This document shows, piece after piece, positions 1-7,006 of a stretch of 32,961 bases of DNA. The position numbers and the translations under genes are program-made. Below the pieces are notes generated by a model. That model searched no databases and was not told the DNA's origin. It was given only the letters and a program-made list of their open reading frames with translations. The stretch covers positions 1 to 32,961 of the forward strand of contig JALSHF010000018.1 in assembly GCA_026982375.1 (NCBI GenBank). The letters are read 5' to 3'. How positions within the stretch are numbered: the stretch's first letter is position 1; every line of letters starts with the position of its first letter. Source of the DNA: Emcibacter sp. GTDB lineage: Bacteria; Pseudomonadota; Alphaproteobacteria; Sphingomonadales; Emcibacteraceae.

Positions 1-743
1 TGAATGTGCAGTTCGCGGTTAAGGATGATGTGGTCTATCTGATTGAGGTCAACCCCCGGGCCAGCCGAACGGTGCCCTTTGTCGCCAAAGCCATTGGCGC
101 GCCAATCGCCAAATATGCGGCCCGTATCATGGCAGGGGAAAAAATATCCGCCTTCACCTTCCCGTCAGCCACACCGAATCATGTGGCGATAAAAGAAGTC
201 GTCTTGCCCTTTAACCGGTTTCCGGGCGTTGATGTCCTTCTCGGCCCTGAAATGCGTTCTACGGGGGAGGTCATGGGACTGGATGATACTTTTGCCAAGG
301 CTTTTCTGAAATCGCAGATTGCGGCGGGCACGCATCTGCCCCTCGCCGGAACAGTCTTTATTTCCGTTAAAAACAGCGACAAACAAAAAATGGCTGAACC
401 TGCCCGGATCCTGCTGGAGATGGGCTATACCGTGGTCGCGACTGGCGGGACGGCTGAATATCTGCAAAATGAAGGGCTGAACGTCCAGCGTATGAACAAA
501 GTTCTGGAAGGGCGGCCCCATATTGTCGATGCCATAAAAAACAAAGGCATTCAATTGATCTTCAACACAACGGAAGGCAGCCAGTCCATTACCGACAGCT
601 ATCAGCTTCGGCGCACGGCATTAACCCATAATATTCCCTATTATACCACCACAAGGGGAGCTATTTCAGCCATGGAGGCCATAAAAGTCTTGAAATCCAG
701 CTCACTTGAAGTTAAACCCCTTCAGTCTTATGTGTTTGAGTAA
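1..743 (+). CDS. carB: Carbamoyl-phosphate synthase large subunit, C-terminal part (partial at the left edge)
   Basis: This is the 3' end of the large, synthetase subunit of carbamoyl-phosphate synthase. That cytoplasmic enzyme makes carbamoyl phosphate from bicarbonate, ATP and glutamine-derived ammonia for arginine and pyrimidine synthesis. The frame is open from base 3 (AAT, then GTG), so the GTG start in the ORF track is only the first in-window start codon; the gene begins upstream. Visible are the end of the second ATP-grasp domain ([17 protein letters not shown] and [27 protein letters not shown]) and then the C-terminal MGS-like allosteric domain ([32 protein letters not shown]). These match E. 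coli CarB closely. The stop TAA is at 741-743. No terminator is evident before greA, so some read-through is possible, although greA has its own promoter. Confidence 0.97.
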   Translation, partial: NVQFAVKDDVVYLIEVNPRASRTVPFVAKAIGAPIAKYAARIMAGEKISAFTFPSATPNHVAIKEVVLPFNRFPGVDVLLGPEMRSTGEVMGLDDTFAKAFLKSQIAAGTHLPLAGTVFISVKNSDKQKMAEPARILLEMGYTVVATGGTAEYLQNEGLNVQRMNKVLEGRPHIVDAIKNKGIQLIFNTTEGSQSITDSYQLRRTALTHNIPYYTTTRGAISAMEAIKVLKSSSLEVKPLQSYVFE

Positions 744-757
744 AGATTTTTCATAAA

Positions 758-786
758 ATGACAATGATGCGTTTATATTTTATAAT
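758..786 (+). promoter_or_regulatory. Candidate sigma70-type promoter of greA
   Basis: A -35-like ATGACA at 758-763 and a perfect TATAAT at 781-786 are separated by 17 bases, the ideal spacing. The promoter lies in the 91-base AT-rich gap between carB and greA, about 50 bases before the greA start. It was read by eye and is not experimentally supported. Confidence 0.6.
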
Positions 787-834
787 AGGATAAAATATAT
801 TCTTCATTGCGGTGTTAAAAATAGAAAATATTAC

Positions 835-1311
835 ATGATGGTCGAAAAAGTACCAATGACAGCAGAAGGTCACCAAAGACTGGAAGCAGAATTAAAAAAT
901 TTAAAGCATGTGCAGCGCCCGGCTGTTATTAAAGCCATTGAAGAAGCGCGCGCCCACGGCGACCTGTCTGAGAATGCGGAATATCATGCGGCCAAAGAAC
1001 AACAAGGCTTTATCGAATCCCGAATTCAGGATTTTGAAGGCAAGGTAAGCCGCTCGGAAGTCTTTGACCCCAAGGAGCTTTCCGGAGATACCGTGTTATT
1101 TTCAGCGACAGTCAGCCTGACAGACGAAGATGACAAAACCGTCAAATACCAAATTGTCGGTGTCGATGAAGCTGATGTTTCCAATGGAAAGATATCCTTC
1201 ATTTCCCCCATTGGCCGCGCCTTGATCGGGCGCCGGATCGGAGATGAAGTTGAGGTCAAAACCCCCATGGGCGAAACTTATTATGAAATTACAAATATAG
1301 AATTCATATAG
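835..1311 (+). CDS. greA: Transcription elongation factor GreA
   Basis: GreA rescues backtracked RNA polymerase by inserting its coiled coil into the secondary channel and stimulating transcript cleavage. At 158 aa it has the usual family length. The start region [18 protein letters not shown] is the classic GreA N-terminus. Residues about 12-75 form the coiled coil, with the conserved tip [18 protein letters not shown], whose D and E residues position the catalytic Mg2+. The C-terminal FKBP-like domain follows ([50 protein letters not shown]). Two ATGs in tandem (835 and 838) leave the exact start ambiguous, and neither has a clear Shine-Dalgarno. The carB-greA neighbourhood is common in alphaproteobacteria. 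Confidence 0.96.
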   Translation: MMVEKVPMTAEGHQRLEAELKNLKHVQRPAVIKAIEEARAHGDLSENAEYHAAKEQQGFIESRIQDFEGKVSRSEVFDPKELSGDTVLFSATVSLTDEDDKTVKYQIVGVDEADVSNGKISFISPIGRALIGRRIGDEVEVKTPMGETYYEITNIEFI

Positions 1312-1316
1312 AGCGT

Positions 1317-1350
1317 TTTGCGCTTGGCCACGATTTGCGCTTGGCGACGA
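1317..1350. repeat. 17-bp tandem direct repeat between greA and the Lrp-type gene
   Basis: TTTGCGCTTGGCCACGA (1317-1333) is followed at once by TTTGCGCTTGGCGACGA (1334-1350), 16 of 17 bases identical. It fills the short gap between the convergent greA and Lrp-type genes. It has no inverted symmetry that would make it a terminator. Confidence 0.85.
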
Positions 1351-1370
1351 CCCGCTGATTGCTTTTAAAG

Positions 1371-1853
1371 CTATTCCTCAACATTGCCCACAGGAACCCC
1401 GTGAAGTTTTTTGGCACAGCGAATGCTCAAAGATGTTTTCACGCTGTCTACATTGGGGGCCGGCGTTAATTTTGTGGTCAGAAAATTTTGAAATTGCGCC
1501 AGATCCCGAGCGACGATCTTCAAGATAAAATCAATTTCGCCATTTAACATATAAGTTTCCCGGACAAGCGGCCATTCTGCCACCCGTTCCTCAAAGGCCT
1601 TTAAATCACTTTCCGCCTGACTATGCAGACCAACCATGGCGAAAACCGTTAATCCAAAACCCATTGATTCGGCGTTAAGTTCCGCATGATAACCTTGAAT
1701 GTATCCCGCCTCTTCCAATGCCCGAACCCGCCTCAGGCAGGGCGGTGCGGTAATGCCCACTTTTTCAGCCAATTCAACATTGGTAATTCGGCCATCATTC
1801 TGGAGGTTCTCTAAAATTTTACAGTCAATATCATCCAACTTAACGCGATGCAT
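1371..1853 (-). CDS. Lrp/AsnC-family transcriptional regulator
   Basis: This is a feast/famine DNA-binding regulator, 160-163 aa, the normal size for the family. An N-terminal winged helix-turn-helix spans about residues 5-60 (LDDIDCKILENLQNDGRITNVELAEKVGITAPPCLRRVRALEEAGYI). The C-terminal RAM/AsnC ligand-binding and oligomerisation domain follows (GLTVFAMVGL, WPLVRETYMLNGEIDFILKIVARDLAQFQNFL). GAGGA lies directly against the upstream ATG at 1862 but nine bases before the ATG at 1853, so 1853 (MHRVKLDDID) is the better start. It is convergent with greA and divergent from the histidine kinase gene. The ligand and regulon cannot be told from sequence. The motif TAPPCLRR resembles Lrp rather than AsnC proper. 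Confidence 0.93.
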   Translation of the reverse strand: MHRVKLDDIDCKILENLQNDGRITNVELAEKVGITAPPCLRRVRALEEAGYIQGYHAELNAESMGFGLTVFAMVGLHSQAESDLKAFEERVAEWPLVRETYMLNGEIDFILKIVARDLAQFQNFLTTKLTPAPNVDSVKTSLSIRCAKKLHGVPVGNVEE

Positions 1854-2038
1854 TCTGTTCATTCCTCGTGATTAAATCTATTTTTCATGGCAACCTGCAA
1901 ATAGCTGCTCCCCTGTTAATATTCCAAAATCAAGGTTGAAACAATATTTCCCAGATTGATTATATTATATTATATATTCATATTTTTGCATAATAAAATA
2001 TAATTTTATGAGATTATGACTTTCATTCTATGATTATT

Positions 2039-2082
2039 TTACAGAATTATGGTTAATGGATTACAGGATTATGGTTAACGAA
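2039..2082. promoter_or_regulatory. Two 22-bp direct repeats each containing a candidate CtrA half-site (ATGGTTAA)
   Basis: TTACAGAATTATGGTTAATGGA (2039-2060) is followed by TTACAGGATTATGGTTAACGAA (2061-2082). Each copy contains ATGGTTAA, the reverse complement of TTAACCAT, the half-site reported for the cell-cycle regulator CtrA in Caulobacter. The 22-bp period places both sites on the same DNA face, about two helical turns apart. They lie 170-200 bases before the DUF2336-PAS kinase and may control it. This rests on motif match only. Confidence 0.45.
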
Positions 2083-2188
2083 AAAGCCGATAAAAACTGA
2101 TCTTTTAACTGGCTTTTCGCTGAAAAAAAGGCTACCGTTACCACCATAGATATACGCGGCATAACGACGTTGAATAATCAAAAAAAAT

Positions 2189-2205
2189 CCCTGTTTTAAG
2201 CAGGG
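2189..2205. terminator. Small hairpin in the leader of the kinase gene, possible attenuator
   Basis: CCCTG-TTTTAAG-CAGGG forms a five-pair stem. Read on the minus strand it is followed by ATTTTTTT, a terminator-like tract; on the plus strand the following run is TTTATTTGTT. It lies 40-55 bases before the kinase start. The stem is short, so this is weak evidence. Confidence 0.3.
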
Positions 2206-2244
2206 TTTATTTGTTGGGGGCAAAGTTTATTTATTGGGGAAAGG

Positions 2245-4572
2245 ATGAATGTGCAAAAAAGAGCTCAGTTTGACGATAGAATTCGCAATCTGATTGCGCT
2301 TGCGCAGGATGGCTCTGAGCATAGTCGAACCCTGTTATTCTCTCATATCAGCGATCTTTTCCTTCAACAAAGACCGCTGGCATCCCCCGTTCAGGAAAGG
2401 ATGTTGGTTGAGATATTAAAAGAGCTCCTCAATCAAGTCACTTTATCCGCGCGTCAGGAAATTGCCGCCGCCCTTTGTGCCTTAACCAGCCCGCCGGAAC
2501 AGCTCATTAATATTTTATGCGAGGATGTCGTAGAAGTATCTGGCCCCATATTGGAAAAAGCAATCCTGCCCGATGAAAAACTTATTCATTTAATCCGTTA
2601 CGGCACAGAACAACATAGAATTCATATTTCCCGGCGCTTTGGACTTTCGCCTTTTGTACGCCATGAACTTGAAAAGGCCTTTCAGGAATCCCAAAGCTCA
2701 AAATTAAAATATAGCTTAAATGAACTTGATAAACTTTCGGAAGACCATGTTCCGCATATAGACGAAGAAACCACCGCTAATATTCTTGAACTATTGCGGG
2801 CCCAAAAAATTCACAGCCAAAAAAGTCACGGCCAGAAAATTCACAATAGTTATCCTGAAATATCACCCGAAAGACCTACAGATGAAATGCCTGCTCCTGA
2901 GGAATCCGTACAGGGAACGGCTTTTACCAACATATCAGAGCCCGAAGACCAAAAAGAAATTACAAAAACTCCAGAGGAAAATCTGGCCGGCGCAAAAGGC
3001 ACGACTGACGATTCCGCACCAATTCCGGATTCCGGACATACGCCGCAGCAGCAGGCACCATATCAAGACCAAAATAATATTTTCCAGAAGACTATTGTGG
3101 CCAATGACGCTGTGCCGCCTCCGAAAGAAGACAGCCAGTATAGCAGGAAAAAATTTGGAGAAAATATCAGCGAGAATACCCCGCGCCATATACAGCCGCG
3201 CAGCATCATCCATATGAATGATGCTACTTCAGACCTTGCCGATGATATCTGCCAACAGGTTCAGGATACCCGCAATGAAACCGACAAGCAACGAGACCTC
3301 GTGCGGTCCGTCGCCGACTGGTTCTGGGAAATCGACCGGACTGGATTGATCAGCTTTGTATCAGAAGAAGCCCTGAGTGCATTTGGCTGCAGCGGCCCAA
3401 CCCTTATCGGCGTAAATTTTATATCCCTATGCAGGTTGCCCGAGCCACTTGAGGCCCCCAATGTGCGTGACATGTCGATCACGGGCAATGATGAAAATAT
3501 CAAACAGGAAACTTTCGACTTCTTATTTGAACGAAGATCATCATTTCGGGACAGACCTTTTTATATTACCAGCCAGGATGACAAGGAAACGCTTTGGCTT
3601 ATCAGCGCCATTGCCGTATTTGATATTCATACCGGACGTTTCACTGGTTTCCGGGGCAGCGCACGTTCGGCCCTCAATGACCAGCAACCTTTCCCGGCCA
3701 TCATGCCAGACGCCCAAAATATACAGGAAAATATCCTGGAAAAATATGTGACAGCACAAACATATAAGGCTAAAGACGCCTTAGGAGAAGAAGCAGCGGC
3801 GCTCAAGGCCTATGATGATGAAATTGCCACAGAACTGCTCCAGAATATATCTCACGAATTCAGAACACCTTTAAACGCCATAATAGGTTTTTCGGAAATG
3901 ATCGATATGGAAGCATGGGGGCCTGTAAACGAGCAATATCACAAGAATACGAAAAATATCCTTACCGCTGCCGGGCATTTAAAAGAAGCGGTCAATGATG
4001 TATTGGATTCCGCCAAGCTCGAAGCGGGACTCATGCCGTTCGATCCTGAGTCATTCTCTCTAAAATCGGTTTTAAAGAATAGTCAGGAAAATGTTAAAAA
4101 CCTTGCGGAGGAACATCAGGTAGAGTTTCTGGACAACAGCAATAATATTGATGTCATTCTTTATAATGACAAACAAAGCGTAGAGCTGTGCCTGACCAAA
4201 ATTCTCTCCAGCATTATCAAAAGAGCGTCGGGCGGTGAGGTCATCAGACCGTCAGTTCTGATCAATAGCAATGCGCAGGTTAGAATCGAAATACCGATTC
4301 TTGGCTCAAGAATCAATGAAGAAAATGCCAAAAAAATGTTCGAAAAAGTTAAAACCGAACCGGATGAGCCAGTAGATTCTCCAAAAAATGACCCAAAAAA
4401 TAACATGGAATATGCCCCTAAAATATCATCCGGCTTTGGATTACATGTGGCAAAGAGTCTGGCAAATATGATTGGCGGCAACATTTCTGTTCATAAATCG
4501 CAAGGTTATGTCACCCATTTGGCCCTTACCCTCAGCAATCACGAACCAGCCTCGCAAGCCCCGAATTCATAA
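2245..4572 (+). CDS. DUF2336-PAS-HisKA sensor histidine kinase with degenerate ATPase domain
   Basis: This 775-aa, probably cytoplasmic signalling protein has no transmembrane segment visible. Residues about 20-165 look like the alphaproteobacterial DUF2336 domain (RTLLFSHISDLFLQ, ILKELLNQVTLSARQEIAAAL, EVSGPILEKAILPDEKLIHLI). A low-complexity acidic and proline-rich linker spans about 170-330. A PAS domain lies at about 353-475 (SVADWFWEIDRTGLISFVSEEAL). The dimerisation/phospho-acceptor domain spans about 530-595, with H537 in ISHEFRTPLNAIIGFSEMI and a following segment like the PleC/DivJ/PdhS family. The C-terminal ATPase domain keeps a G2-like GFGLHVAKSLANMIGG, but the N-box reads LTKILSSIIKRASGG with no Asn, and no DxGxG box is visible. 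It may be a poor kinase, a phosphatase or a pseudokinase. The downstream neighbours are the tad genes. ATG 2245 lies right against GGAAAGG, and GTG 2251 is an alternative start. Confidence 0.9.
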   Translation: MNVQKRAQFDDRIRNLIALAQDGSEHSRTLLFSHISDLFLQQRPLASPVQERMLVEILKELLNQVTLSARQEIAAALCALTSPPEQLINILCEDVVEVSGPILEKAILPDEKLIHLIRYGTEQHRIHISRRFGLSPFVRHELEKAFQESQSSKLKYSLNELDKLSEDHVPHIDEETTANILELLRAQKIHSQKSHGQKIHNSYPEISPERPTDEMPAPEESVQGTAFTNISEPEDQKEITKTPEENLAGAKGTTDDSAPIPDSGHTPQQQAPYQDQNNIFQKTIVANDAVPPPKEDSQYSRKKFGENISENTPRHIQPRSIIHMNDATSDLADDICQQVQDTRNETDKQRDLVRSVADWFWEIDRTGLISFVSEEALSAFGCSGPTLIGVNFISLCRLPEPLEAPNVRDMSITGNDENIKQETFDFLFERRSSFRDRPFYITSQDDKETLWLISAIAVFDIHTGRFTGFRGSARSALNDQQPFPAIMPDAQNIQENILEKYVTAQTYKAKDALGEEAAALKAYDDEIATELLQNISHEFRTPLNAIIGFSEMIDMEAWGPVNEQYHKNTKNILTAAGHLKEAVNDVLDSAKLEAGLMPFDPESFSLKSVLKNSQENVKNLAEEHQVEFLDNSNNIDVILYNDKQSVELCLTKILSSIIKRASGGEVIRPSVLINSNAQVRIEIPILGSRINEENAKKMFEKVKTEPDEPVDSPKNDPKNNMEYAPKISSGFGLHVAKSLANMIGGNISVHKSQGYVTHLALTLSNHEPASQAPNS
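2806..2850 (+). repeat. 15-bp in-frame repeat (about three copies) inside the kinase linker
   Basis: The units aaaattcacagccaa, aaaagtcacggccag and aaaattcacaatagt encode KIHSQ-KSHGQ-KIHNS at residues 188-202. The repeat lies in the disordered linker between the DUF2336 and PAS domains, where length changes should be tolerated. Confidence 0.7.
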
Positions 4573-4579
4573 AGATTTC

Positions 4580-4618
4580 ATAGAGGTTTCCCTGTATTTC
4601 ATTCTTTGAAACTTCTAT
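4580..4618 (+). other. Inverted repeat (11-bp stem) just after the kinase gene
   Basis: ATAGAGGTTTC (4580-4590) and GAAACTTCTAT (4608-4618) pair over 11 bases with one G-U. The loop is 17 bases and there is no T-run after it. It may be an mRNA 3'-end or processing hairpin separating the kinase from the pilin gene. It is not a classic intrinsic terminator. Confidence 0.4.
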
Positions 4619-4763
4619 ATAAGCATTTCCCATAAATAGCTTTATAGACGAATGAGTAAAATTTTAGCTAAATTTTATGACAAATTCCTGAAAAATATAC
4701 TTAAATATATATTAATATTTTCCTGATAACCAATTGTAATCAAATAAGAATTTCTGAAAAACG

Positions 4764-4797
4764 TTAACCTTTTGTTCATAATTTTCCTGCATATTAG
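4764..4797 (+). promoter_or_regulatory. Candidate CtrA-box promoter of the first flp pilin gene
   Basis: TTAA-CCTTTTG-TTCA at 4764-4778 matches the CtrA consensus TTAA-N7-TTAA with one mismatch. A -10-like TATTAG follows at 4792-4797, about 58 bases before the pilin ATG. A further TTAACCAA lies at 4826-4833. The rest of the 282-base gap (4573-4854) is AT-rich and holds no gene. Caulobacter pilA is a known direct CtrA target, which makes this position plausible. Confidence 0.5.
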
Positions 4798-4854
4798 GCT
4801 CACAACTTTGGCATTGAACAATAATTTAACCAAGCACATTTTGGAGATTTAGAA

Positions 4855-5019
4855 ATGAGAAAATTTTTTACACAACTACGCAAGTCAGAAAAAGGCGCAA
4901 CGGCTATTGAATATGGTCTGATTGCCGCATTGATCGCCGTGGTCGCTATCGGCGCGATGACAAGTGTTGGTACGTCACTGACAGCAAAGTTCACGACTAT
5001 TAACAGCAGCCTGCAATAG
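4855..5019 (+). CDS. flp: Flp/Fap-type prepilin (major pilin candidate, 54 aa)
   Basis: This small gene is missing from the ORF track because it is under 60 codons. It encodes the structural subunit of the tad pilus. The protein is 54 aa: a basic leader MRKFFTQLRKSEKG, then the Flp signature ATAIEYGLIAALIAVVAIGAM, the hydrophobic helix with the conserved Glu-Tyr at +5/+6. Prepilin peptidase is expected to cut between G14 and A15. The C-terminus is short (TSLTAKFTTINSSLQ). The ribosome-binding site GGAG lies about nine bases before ATG 4855. It has its own promoter region and is followed by a strong terminator. It is therefore probably transcribed at a high level as a monocistronic message, with limited read-through into the assembly genes. 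Confidence 0.93.
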   Translation: MRKFFTQLRKSEKGATAIEYGLIAALIAVVAIGAMTSVGTSLTAKFTTINSSLQ

Positions 5020-5054
5020 ACGGCTTCCCTGTTTTTATAAATTATGAATTATAC

Positions 5055-5096
5055 ATAGAAGCTCTGGATGAATTTTCCAGGGCTTCTATTTTTTTT
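5055..5096 (+). terminator. Strong intrinsic terminator between the two pilin genes
   Basis: ATAGAAGCTCTGGA (5055-5068) pairs with TCCAGGGCTTCTAT (5076-5089) in a 14-pair stem with one G-U and a seven-base loop. A run of T follows up to 5096. This is a textbook rho-independent terminator and should make the first pilin the most abundant transcript of the locus. Confidence 0.9.
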
Positions 5097-5119
5097 ATTC
5101 TTAAGCAACGGGGCAAGCA

Positions 5120-5305
5120 ATGAAAAATAAAATTCTCAAGAAATTATATGTAAGCGAAGCAGGAGCAACAGCCATTGAATATGGTCTGATCATGGCGTTA
5201 GTCGTCATTGCATCTGTGGGGGCTTTAACCACCATGAGCGATACTATCGTTTTAAGCTTGCAGGATACCTCCTCAAGAGTATCAGATGCCATGGAAGAAA
5301 ATTAG
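5120..5305 (+). CDS. Second Flp-type prepilin (61 aa)
   Basis: The protein is 61 aa with leader MKNKILKKLYVSEAG and then ATAIEYGLIMALVVIASVGAL, so the predicted peptidase cut is G15/A16. It shares the ATAIEYGLI core with the first pilin but differs in leader and tail. Its tail (DTIVLSLQDTSSRVSDAMEEN) is longer and more acidic, so it is a diverged paralogue rather than a recent copy. It lies downstream of the terminator and about 125 bases before cpaA. It may be a minor or alternative pilin. The ribosome-binding site is poor (GGGGCAAGCA before the ATG), suggesting low expression relative to the first pilin. Confidence 0.88.
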   Translation: MKNKILKKLYVSEAGATAIEYGLIMALVVIASVGALTTMSDTIVLSLQDTSSRVSDAMEEN

Positions 5306-5430
5306 GCCATATCTAACTTTCTTTCGGCGCTAATATGAAGCACAAAAAATATTATAGTTAACGGAAAAAACATCTTTTTTATATATTTTCTCACTGAACC
5401 AATAGAAAAATAAAAATCGGAACCACCGTT

Positions 5431-5961
5431 TTGTTAACGATAATAATACTGATTACATTCTCCTTGATTATGTTATGGGCAGCCTATTCTGACCTGACAC
5501 GTTATCTTTTGCCAAACAAGCTATGTCTGGCAGCCGCCGCGCTTTATCCCATATTTTTGCTGGCGACTTACGTGGATGGTGACGGCATGCCCCTGCATGA
5601 TATTTTAATGTCTATTGTCATTGCCCTCGTCATTTTTGCCGTTTGCGCCGGATTTTTTGCCCTGAATATCATGGGCGGCGGGGATGTAAAATTAATTCCG
5701 ATCGTGGCCTTATGGGCTGGCAGCACGCATGTTTTACCCTATTTATTCATCACTTCTCTGGTTGGCGGCCTCATTGCTATGACTATAATCATCATAAATC
5801 GCATAAATAGGTCAAAATATTACAAATCTTCAGAAAATATAAACCTCTACGTGGCAGAAAAGAAGATAAGTGCAGTCCCTTATGGAATTGGCATCGCCCT
5901 TGGCGGTCTTTTTGTCGCGTATCAGTTGTTTGCCGGACTTAATGAGACAATGGGCATTTAA
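5431..5961 (+). CDS. cpaA: Tad prepilin peptidase CpaA (A24 family)
   Basis: CpaA/TadV is the inner-membrane aspartic protease that cuts the basic leader from Flp and TadE-type prepilins. At 176 aa it is almost entirely hydrophobic, with five or six membrane helices, and lacks the N-terminal methylase part of PilD, as is normal for this family. The two catalytic aspartates are visible: SDLTRYLLPNKLC near residue 22 and the GGGDVKL motif (GxGD) near residue 87. The only available in-frame start is TTG at 5431 (MLTIIILITF), since the upstream frame has no ATG or GTG. The 125-base leader contains GTTAACGG but no full CtrA box. Confidence 0.92.
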   Translation: MLTIIILITFSLIMLWAAYSDLTRYLLPNKLCLAAAALYPIFLLATYVDGDGMPLHDILMSIVIALVIFAVCAGFFALNIMGGGDVKLIPIVALWAGSTHVLPYLFITSLVGGLIAMTIIIINRINRSKYYKSSENINLYVAEKKISAVPYGIGIALGGLFVAYQLFAGLNETMGI

Positions 5962-6025
5962 TGAAGCAAGAGGCATTCATAGCCTGAGGCGACAATCACA
6001 GGGTTTCAGAACAAGGATAGTATAA

Positions 6026-7006
6026 ATGAATTTTAATATAAAAAGCATCGTTCTTATCGGGGTCGCACTGGTTGTCGCCGGCATCACGGCTGTGCTTGCG
6101 CGAAGCCTCATCACCGCGCCAGAGCCAACAGCTACCGGCTCACAGATTGTTGAAAAAGTTGTGGATTCCAAGATGAAAATCCTGGTGGCTGCAATCAATA
6201 TGCCGGTAGGGCACTTCATTAAACCTGATGATCTCGTCTGGCAGTCCTGGCCAGATGAAACCGTACATGAAAGCTACGTTCAGCAAGAGTCTAACATAAC
6301 ATTAGACTCTTTCAACGGGGCCGTCGTAAGATCCGCAACATCCTCTGGGGAACCTATTTTAGAGAATCGTATGGTGAAGCCCGGCAACAGGGGCTTTATG
6401 GCAGCGGTTCTGCCCGCAGGAAAGCGCGCTATTTCCATAAGAATTACCGCAACCACTGGCAATGCGGGTTTTATATTTCCCGGCGACAGGGTTGATATCC
6501 TGCTGACCCATCAAGTGGCCATAAAGGATAAAACTCGCAAAAAAGCCAGCATTAGTGAAACAATACTCCACAATGTTCGAATATTAGCTATTAATCAACG
6601 CACGAATAATCCAACCCATACCCCGGCTATTGGACAAACTGCCACATTGGAAGTCACGCCAAAAGAAGCCGAAGCCATTTCACTCGCAAAGAATATTGGC
6701 GAATTATCATTGATCCTGAGAAGTTTAGGGACAGAGGACACAAAGGATGTGCAAACCGTCACATGGGACAGTGATGTCAGCCATCAAATTTCCGCTGGTT
6801 CCTCTGGCGGCGGCGCAGGCAACAATGCCTCCGTGGAAGTTTTCCGTGGCGGCGTAAAAGATACCCAAAAATTCAGCTTCAATCAGCTCATGAAGCAAGC
6901 TTTAAACGCCAATAACAACTCTGGATCAAATTCTGGGTCAAATTCTGGGTCAAATTCTGGGCAAAATGAAACTAATGACGATGGATCAGAGGAAACAGAC
7001 CAATGA
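6026..7006 (+). CDS. cpaB: Tad pilus assembly protein CpaB (RcpC)
   Basis: CpaB is a periplasmic, membrane-anchored assembly factor of the tad secretin complex. It has one N-terminal membrane helix (about residues 7-26). A SAF domain follows at about 50-115 (KILVAAINMPVGHFIKPDDLVWQSWP, GEPILENRMVKPG), then the RcpC/CpaB core (AISIRITATTGNAGFIFPGDRVDILLTH, ATLEVTPKEAEAISLAKNIGELSLILRSL). The C-terminus is low complexity, with four NSGS units encoded by a 12-bp repeat and then an acidic end. AAGGA lies eight bases before the ATG. Its last four bases overlap the cpaC start (ATGA), indicating translational coupling. Confidence 0.93.
   Translation: MNFNIKSIVLIGVALVVAGITAVLARSLITAPEPTATGSQIVEKVVDSKMKILVAAINMPVGHFIKPDDLVWQSWPDETVHESYVQQESNITLDSFNGAVVRSATSSGEPILENRMVKPGNRGFMAAVLPAGKRAISIRITATTGNAGFIFPGDRVDILLTHQVAIKDKTRKKASISETILHNVRILAINQRTNNPTHTPAIGQTATLEVTPKEAEAISLAKNIGELSLILRSLGTEDTKDVQTVTWDSDVSHQISAGSSGGGAGNNASVEVFRGGVKDTQKFSFNQLMKQALNANNNSGSNSGSNSGSNSGQNETNDDGSEETDQ
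6917..6964 (+). repeat. 12-bp tandem repeat (four units) in the 3' end of cpaB
   Basis: The units aactctggatca, aattctgggtca, aattctgggtca and aattctgggcaa encode repeated NSGS/NSGQ near the CpaB C-terminus. Two units are identical, so copy number could change by slippage without a frameshift. Confidence 0.85.

Larger units (their letters stand above)
1863..2244. other. Divergent intergenic region between the Lrp-type gene and the kinase gene (about 380 bp)
   Basis: The region is very AT-rich, especially 1950-2040, and no convincing ORF was found. A possible minus-strand promoter for the Lrp-type gene reads TTGTTT-N17-TATTAA, which is weak. It also holds the 22-bp ATGGTTAA repeat, a small hairpin, and an imperfect direct repeat GGTTTATTTGTTGGGGGCAAA / AGTTTATTTATTGGGGAAAGG just before the kinase start. 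The second copy of that repeat supplies the kinase ribosome-binding site. Confidence 0.6.

Noticed and set aside
2786-3217. 143-aa plus-strand ORF
   Set aside because: It is a +2 frame shadow of the kinase linker, Lys/Arg-rich and without a ribosome-binding site.
4810-4830. Possible sigma54 promoter before the first pilin (TGGCATTGAACAATAA)
   Set aside because: The -24 TGGCA is present but no TTGC is found at -12, so the match is incomplete.
6917-6964. CRISPR-like repeats
   Set aside because: The direct repeats seen in this window are short, contiguous and coding. No spacer-separated repeat array occurs anywhere in the window.
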